A DNA stretch of 64,000 nucleotides from Marisimplicoccus sp038110465. Its GTDB lineage: Bacteria > Bacteroidota > Bacteroidia > Flavobacteriales > Flavobacteriaceae. Numbering within the stretch: position 1 is the stretch's first letter; every line of letters starts with the position of its first letter. Below are positions 60,220-64,000 of this stretch, in pieces. Both the position numbers and the translations under genes were made by a program. The notes beneath the pieces are model-generated. The model was not told the origin of the DNA and did not search any database. It worked only from the letters and a program-made list of their open reading frames with translations. The stretch spans positions 62,001 to 126,000 of the forward strand of contig JAYNJU010000002.1 of NCBI GenBank assembly GCA_038110465.1. Reading direction: 5' to 3'.

Positions 60220-60227
60220 CAAATATA
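60220..60227 (-). promoter_or_regulatory. -7 element of the recombinase-like gene
   Basis: TATATTTG on the minus strand, a perfect TAnnTTTG, 40 bases before the chosen ATG. The remaining sequence to 60392 is about 90 percent AT with no other feature I can name. Confidence 0.5.
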
Positions 60228-60392
60228 AAAAATATTATAGAATATATTTAAATATATTTTAATAAAAATAAATTAAAAAAGCTTATTAAATATTTAAAAT
60301 GATATTTTATTTTTATTATTATAATACACTTTATATTTAATACGTTATTAAAAAATTTATATTAAAAAATTATTACTTTTACAAAAAAAATA

Positions 60393-60479
60393 ATGGGTGT
60401 AGGCGGTATATTTATTGGAACATTAGCATTAATTTTTGCTATTGTTATAGTAATGGAAATTATTCAGAGGATACCTTAA
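60393..60479 (+). CDS. Possible 28-residue membrane peptide
   Basis: ATG at 60393 to TAA at 60477-60479 encodes MGVGGIFIGTLALIFAIVIV followed by MEIIQRIP: one ideal transmembrane helix with a short basic tail. Its G/C content rises sharply from the flanking AT-rich spacer exactly at the ATG. A TACTTTTA (60374-60381) could be a weak -7 element. The stop overlaps the end of the converging oxidoreductase gene by four bases. Too short to be sure. Confidence 0.35.
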   Translation: MGVGGIFIGTLALIFAIVIVMEIIQRIP

Positions 60480-61552
60480 TCTAAAGTTATTGTTTTTGAA
60501 GTCTTGACTGCTTCATCACATGCTAAAGCTATCTGCAAGCTTTTATATGCATCTTCCATATGCGATTTTAGGTTAATATTATTCACAATAGAATTATAAA
60601 AAAATTCTTGTTCATAATCACATAGATCTTGATGTGAAGGATCTTGATCATAGATCAATTTTCTATTTGGAGAAACAAACTTTCTATCCTCATCTAACAT
60701 AGAACTATGTATTTTTAAACAATTATTTTGAGTATGATTCTCAATATTATCAGAATCCTTTTCATGAATATCATTTTCTGAGACTATAGATACAGCTCCA
60801 TTGGGACCAATTACATCTTTTACAAAAAAAGCAGTTTCACTTATCATTGGCCCCCACCCTGCTTCATACCATCCAACAGAACCATCTTCAAAACGAATTT
60901 GAAGTTGTCCGTAATTATAATTATCATGAGGAATTTCATCTGAAAGTCTAACACCAATTGCAGATACACTTAAGGGTTTTGCCTCAGTCATTTGACACAT
61001 AACATCAAGATAATGAACTCCACAATCTACAATAGGACTTAAAGAAGATAAAAGATTTTTATGAACTTCCCATGTATCTCCAGAGCTTTGTTGATTTAAA
61101 TTCATACGCATGACCAGTGGTTTACCAAGCTTTTTAGATTCTTTAATAAACTCTTTCCAAATAGGATGGTGTCTTAAAATATATCCTACAACTAATTTTT
61201 TATTCTTTTCTTCCGCCTTTTTTATAATTTTTCTTGAGCTTATTAAATCGGGTGCAATGGGTTTTTCTAAAAAAATATGGCAATTGTTTTCAAGAGAATA
61301 AATAGAAATTTCTTCATGAGTATCTGGGTAAGTAGAGATACACACAGCATCAGGTTTAGCCTCATCAATAGCTTTTTTATAATCATCAAAAAGATCATAA
61401 TTTGACTTTAGGATTTTATTTAATTCAATTTTACTATCTCCTCTTGAAACCAAACCACAAATTTCAAATCCTGTATGATTATGGTAGGCAAAGGCATGAG
61501 AGGCACCCATATTTCCACAACCAATAACTAAAACTCTAATTTTTTTATTCAT
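60476..61552 (-). CDS. Gfo/Idh/MocA family oxidoreductase
   Basis: 358 residues, cytoplasmic. NAD(P)-binding VIGCGNMGASHAFAYH at the N terminus, the family catalytic lysine in HIFLEKPIAPD near residue 95, and the conserved substrate-domain histidine region DCGVHYLDVM around 180. Acts on a sugar, inositol or related polyol; the substrate is not clear. Divergent from the OmpA gene. Confidence 0.92.
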   Translation of the reverse strand: MNKKIRVLVIGCGNMGASHAFAYHNHTGFEICGLVSRGDSKIELNKILKSNYDLFDDYKKAIDEAKPDAVCISTYPDTHEEISIYSLENNCHIFLEKPIAPDLISSRKIIKKAEEKNKKLVVGYILRHHPIWKEFIKESKKLGKPLVMRMNLNQQSSGDTWEVHKNLLSSLSPIVDCGVHYLDVMCQMTEAKPLSVSAIGVRLSDEIPHDNYNYGQLQIRFEDGSVGWYEAGWGPMISETAFFVKDVIGPNGAVSIVSENDIHEKDSDNIENHTQNNCLKIHSSMLDEDRKFVSPNRKLIYDQDPSHQDLCDYEQEFFYNSIVNNINLKSHMEDAYKSLQIALACDEAVKTSKTITLD

Positions 61553-61619
61553 CTTTTAATTTTTAATAATAATAATTTAAACTTATGTATTAACAAAATT
61601 TTTTCATATTTTAATGTAA

Positions 61620-62924
61620 GTGAAAAACCAACTCATTACATTAGTAATTATATTGTCTTCTACTATTGTTTATAGTCAGACAGAAGACAGTCCTTGGTTA
61701 TTAGGTATTGGGGTAAATTCAATTAATCCAGAAAATCTTGATAACTCTGGATATAATCTACCTTCATTAAGTCTTTCAAGATATATATTTAATAATTTTT
61801 CAGTAGGTATAAATTACTCAGAAAATGAATTAAAAACTTCAAATGAAGAGCTTTACTATTATTCAGTTGATGGAATAATTAAATATAGCTTTCCTAGTGA
61901 ATCAAAAGTTCTTGGAGTTGATGCAGAACCTTATCTATTTGCGGGATATGGATTATCAAACTTTGGTGAAGGAGATACTTCATTAGGTTCTCTAAACACA
62001 GCATATGGAGCATCATTTGGTGCAGGAATTAATTTTCAACTTTCAAAAAATATAGCTCTAAATACAGGAATAAGCTATAAGTCCATGGATGAAAAAAATG
62101 CATATAGTAATCTTCAACATGTTGTTGGAGTTAAATTTAATTTTGGAAAAGGTGATTCTGATGGTGATGGAGTGCCTGATAAAAAAGATCATTGTCCTGA
62201 CCATCCTGGTTTAATTGAACTTAATGGATGTCCTGACTCAGATGGTGATGGAATAAAAGACGATGATGATAAGTGTCCAAATTTAGCTGGATTAAGCTCA
62301 ATGAGCGGATGTCCTGACTCAGATGGTGATGGTTTTTCAGATGTAATTGATCCTTGTCCAAACAAAGCTGGAGTTAATGGTCAGTCTTGTCCTGACTCAG
62401 ATGGTGATGGAGTTTTAGATAATCTAGATAATTGTCCTAATGAAGCAGGTCTTGAATCAAATGGTGGATGCAAGTTGCCAGACCTTGACAATGATGGTGT
62501 TCCAAATATTGATGATAACTGTCCTAATGAAGCAGGTTCTAAAAATCTAAACGGATGCCCTAATCTTCCCAAATCATTAGAGAGCTATTTAAATAAATTC
62601 AGTGAAATATTCTTTGATTTCGATAGTTATAATATAAGACAAGAATATATAGAAAACTTAACATTATTAAGCTCTCTGCTTTCAAAATATCAGTATATTA
62701 ATTTAAATATTGATGGATATGCATCTAATGAAGGAGAAACTGATTATAACATGAGTTTATCTGAAAGGAGATCATCATCAGTTAAAAATACCATTATAAG
62801 TAATGGCATTAATAGCTCAAGATTATTCTCAAGAAATTTTGGAGAGGAGAATCCAATATACCCAAATATTCCTTTAAGTGAAAAAAAGAAAAACAGAAGA
62901 GTTTTAATTTCAGTTAAAAATTAA
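61620..62924 (+). CDS. OmpA family outer-membrane protein with TSP3 repeats
   Basis: 434 residues, starting with GTG. Signal peptide (1-19), an eight-strand barrel-like N-terminal domain to about residue 175, five thrombospondin type 3 calcium-binding repeats (about 178-325, DSDGDGVPD/DxDxDG units with paired cysteines), then an OmpA peptidoglycan-binding domain (FFDFDSYNIRQEY, NIDGYASNEGETDYNMSLSERRSSSVK, NRRVLISV). Anchors the outer membrane to peptidoglycan. Convergent with the next gene, overlapping by four bases. Confidence 0.95.
   Translation: MKNQLITLVIILSSTIVYSQTEDSPWLLGIGVNSINPENLDNSGYNLPSLSLSRYIFNNFSVGINYSENELKTSNEELYYYSVDGIIKYSFPSESKVLGVDAEPYLFAGYGLSNFGEGDTSLGSLNTAYGASFGAGINFQLSKNIALNTGISYKSMDEKNAYSNLQHVVGVKFNFGKGDSDGDGVPDKKDHCPDHPGLIELNGCPDSDGDGIKDDDDKCPNLAGLSSMSGCPDSDGDGFSDVIDPCPNKAGVNGQSCPDSDGDGVLDNLDNCPNEAGLESNGGCKLPDLDNDGVPNIDDNCPNEAGSKNLNGCPNLPKSLESYLNKFSEIFFDFDSYNIRQEYIENLTLLSSLLSKYQYINLNIDGYASNEGETDYNMSLSERRSSSVKNTIISNGINSSRLFSRNFGEENPIYPNIPLSEKKKNRRVLISVKN
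62157..62560 (+). repeat. Tandem TSP3-encoding repeats
   Basis: Five units of about 78-81 bases inside the OmpA gene. A 23-base string beginning TGTCCTGACTCAGATGG is identical at 62229-62251, 62310-62332 and 62388-62410; the outer units are diverged. Each encodes an aspartate-rich calcium loop and a cysteine pair. Confidence 0.85.
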
Positions 62925-64000
62925 ATACCTAATTCCCAACCTTCTCTATAGTTCCTAGTTAAAAACTGGTTAGCCTCATCTAAGTTAGTAATTACCATAT
63001 TCTTAGAATCGTAGAGTAATCTCTTTTTACCTATATTAACATTACTTCTTGGAGACCTTTTAAGTAAACTACTTCTTATAGCTACATTACCTAGAAGAAC
63101 AATTTCTGATAAAGGACCCGCAAAATCAAAGTTAGAGGTTAAATTATTATACTTTTCACTACCATATCCATCTTTAATAGCATCTATCCAGTATGATTGA
63201 TGGCCAAATTCAACTGAGTTAATTTCAGAAATTACACCTTTTTCTACTGCACCATCGTAACCATTTACATAAAGTCTAGCATTAATTCCATAATTATCAC
63301 ACCAAATCACACCATTTTCACCTATCATAAGAACTCCATTGTCACCAATATCATCAGTATCTGTAATTATATCAGGTTGAGATGGTCTAAATCCACCATC
63401 CATCCATATCATTTTAACTTCAGAGTCATTTATATCAGATGCTCTAAATTTATATGTTACATAAGAACTTGTAGGACAAGATTCTTCATTAATTTCTGCA
63501 GGAGTAAACATACGAACATAAGGAGGGTTTGCAACACTAGCCTCTACACTAAATGGTTCAAATAACCCCAAAGCTTTTATTGGAACATCCATTATATGAC
63601 ATCCCATATCTCCTAAAGCACCAGTACCATAATCCCAAAAACCTCTCCAATCAAATGCATGAAGACCAGGTGTATAACCGTTGTTTTGGGCAGGTCCTAT
63701 CCATAAGTCCCAATCCATTCCCTCAGGTTTTTGAGAAGGGTCAGGTTGTTGCATAGGAATACCTTGTGCCCAAACAGGTCTATTTGTCCATGTATAAACT
63801 GTGCTTACTTTACCAATTCTACCATCTTTAATCCACTTTTGAATCATTTTTTGCTCTGGATTTGAAGCACCTTGGTTACCCATTTGAGTAACAATTTTAT
63901 TTTTCTTAGCCAATTTTGTCAACATTCTAGCTTCCTTTACATTATGAGTTAATGGCTTTTGAACATAAACATGAATTCCCTTTTCCATTGCAGCTTTAGC
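62921..64000 (-). CDS. Gfo/Idh/MocA family oxidoreductase, 5' end outside window
   Basis: The frame is open to base 64000, so the N terminus with the dinucleotide site is missing. What is visible begins AKAAMEKGIHVYVQKPLTHN (the family EKP motif reads QKP), then MGNQGASN, MDWDLWIGPA, FDWRGFWDYGTGALGDMGCH and IMDVPIKAL, typical of a large Bacteroidetes and Planctomycetes subgroup usually secreted with Tat signals. Substrate unknown. Confidence 0.9.
   Translation of the reverse strand, partial: AKAAMEKGIHVYVQKPLTHNVKEARMLTKLAKKNKIVTQMGNQGASNPEQKMIQKWIKDGRIGKVSTVYTWTNRPVWAQGIPMQQPDPSQKPEGMDWDLWIGPAQNNGYTPGLHAFDWRGFWDYGTGALGDMGCHIMDVPIKALGLFEPFSVEASVANPPYVRMFTPAEINEESCPTSSYVTYKFRASDINDSEVKMIWMDGGFRPSQPDIITDTDDIGDNGVLMIGENGVIWCDNYGINARLYVNGYDGAVEKGVISEINSVEFGHQSYWIDAIKDGYGSEKYNNLTSNFDFAGPLSEIVLLGNVAIRSSLLKRSPRSNVNIGKKRLLYDSKNMVITNLDEANQFLTRNYREGWELGI

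Noticed and set aside
60181..60222. Fourteen-codon N-terminal extension of the recombinase-like protein
   Set aside because: It would start with TTG inside the TATATTTG promoter element, and homologous proteins begin at the position of the ATG at 60180.
62157..62560. Regularly spaced repeats that could suggest a CRISPR array
   Set aside because: The repeats are in frame, encode TSP3 calcium loops and differ in length between units; there are no cas genes.

Overview
This window is chromosomal DNA of a low-GC (roughly 30 percent) member of the Flavobacteriia, most likely a marine, small-genome lineage. The evidence is a 16S rRNA of flavobacterial type, a 3' rRNA end reading ACCTCC in an otherwise Shine-Dalgarno-poor genome, TAnnTTTG-type promoters, and a run of genes whose families or arrangement are typical of this class (DUF6452/DUF6048 pair, DUF4294, DUF3276 PUR protein, DUF2795 next to secA, type II glutamine synthetase, single-zinc-site DnaJ, sigma-54 activator without a DNA-binding domain). 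Nothing looks like a plasmid, prophage, insertion sequence or CRISPR array.

Layout. 1-940: end of a DUF6452 gene and a DUF6048 outer-membrane-like gene, converging on a complete rRNA operon on the minus strand (16S - tRNA-Ile - tRNA-Ala - 23S - 5S, 5943 down to 971) with a clear promoter, terminator and two RNase III-type processing stems. 6.2-26.3 kb: housekeeping genes (M42 and M14 peptidases, pyrD, yajC, nusB, ABC exporter, recQ, kdsD/kpsF, tatC, lptB, pssA, lnt, secA). 26.4-32.4 kb: gltB-gltD. 32.4-38 kb: glycosyltransferase, then a minus-strand run of sigma-54 response regulator, M28 peptidase, MATE transporter and PAP2 phosphatase. 38-48.2 kb: dnaJ, grpE, TIGR01777 protein, ilvE, MazG-like, crcB, amidohydrolase, hydrolase, pyrF, prfA, purM. 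48.2-53.8 kb: glnA, a CaCA antiporter, an odd tRNA-Arg, a candidate structured RNA, several lipoproteins, pirin and msrA.

The last 10 kb (53.8-64 kb) is more accessory: a nucleotidyltransferase / GHMP kinase / GH109-like oxidoreductase operon, a PhyH-type dioxygenase with an SDR, an NTF2-like lipoprotein, a serine-recombinase-like protein that has lost several catalytic residues, two further Gfo/Idh/MocA oxidoreductases (one running off the window) and a TSP3-repeat OmpA protein.

Most notable items: (i) an about 180-nt independently promoted, highly structured RNA with alternative helices and a strong terminator at 50700-50880, just upstream of an unrecognised lipoprotein gene; (ii) a 12-18 bp palindrome centred on AATCTTAAGATT that occurs upstream of both gltBD and glnA, the two halves of the GS-GOGAT nitrogen pathway; (iii) a resolvase-like protein with a degraded active site whose promoter carries a long inverted repeat, suggesting a recombinase turned regulator; (iv) a tRNA-Arg in which the nearly universal G19-C56 tertiary pair appears to have changed to A-U.
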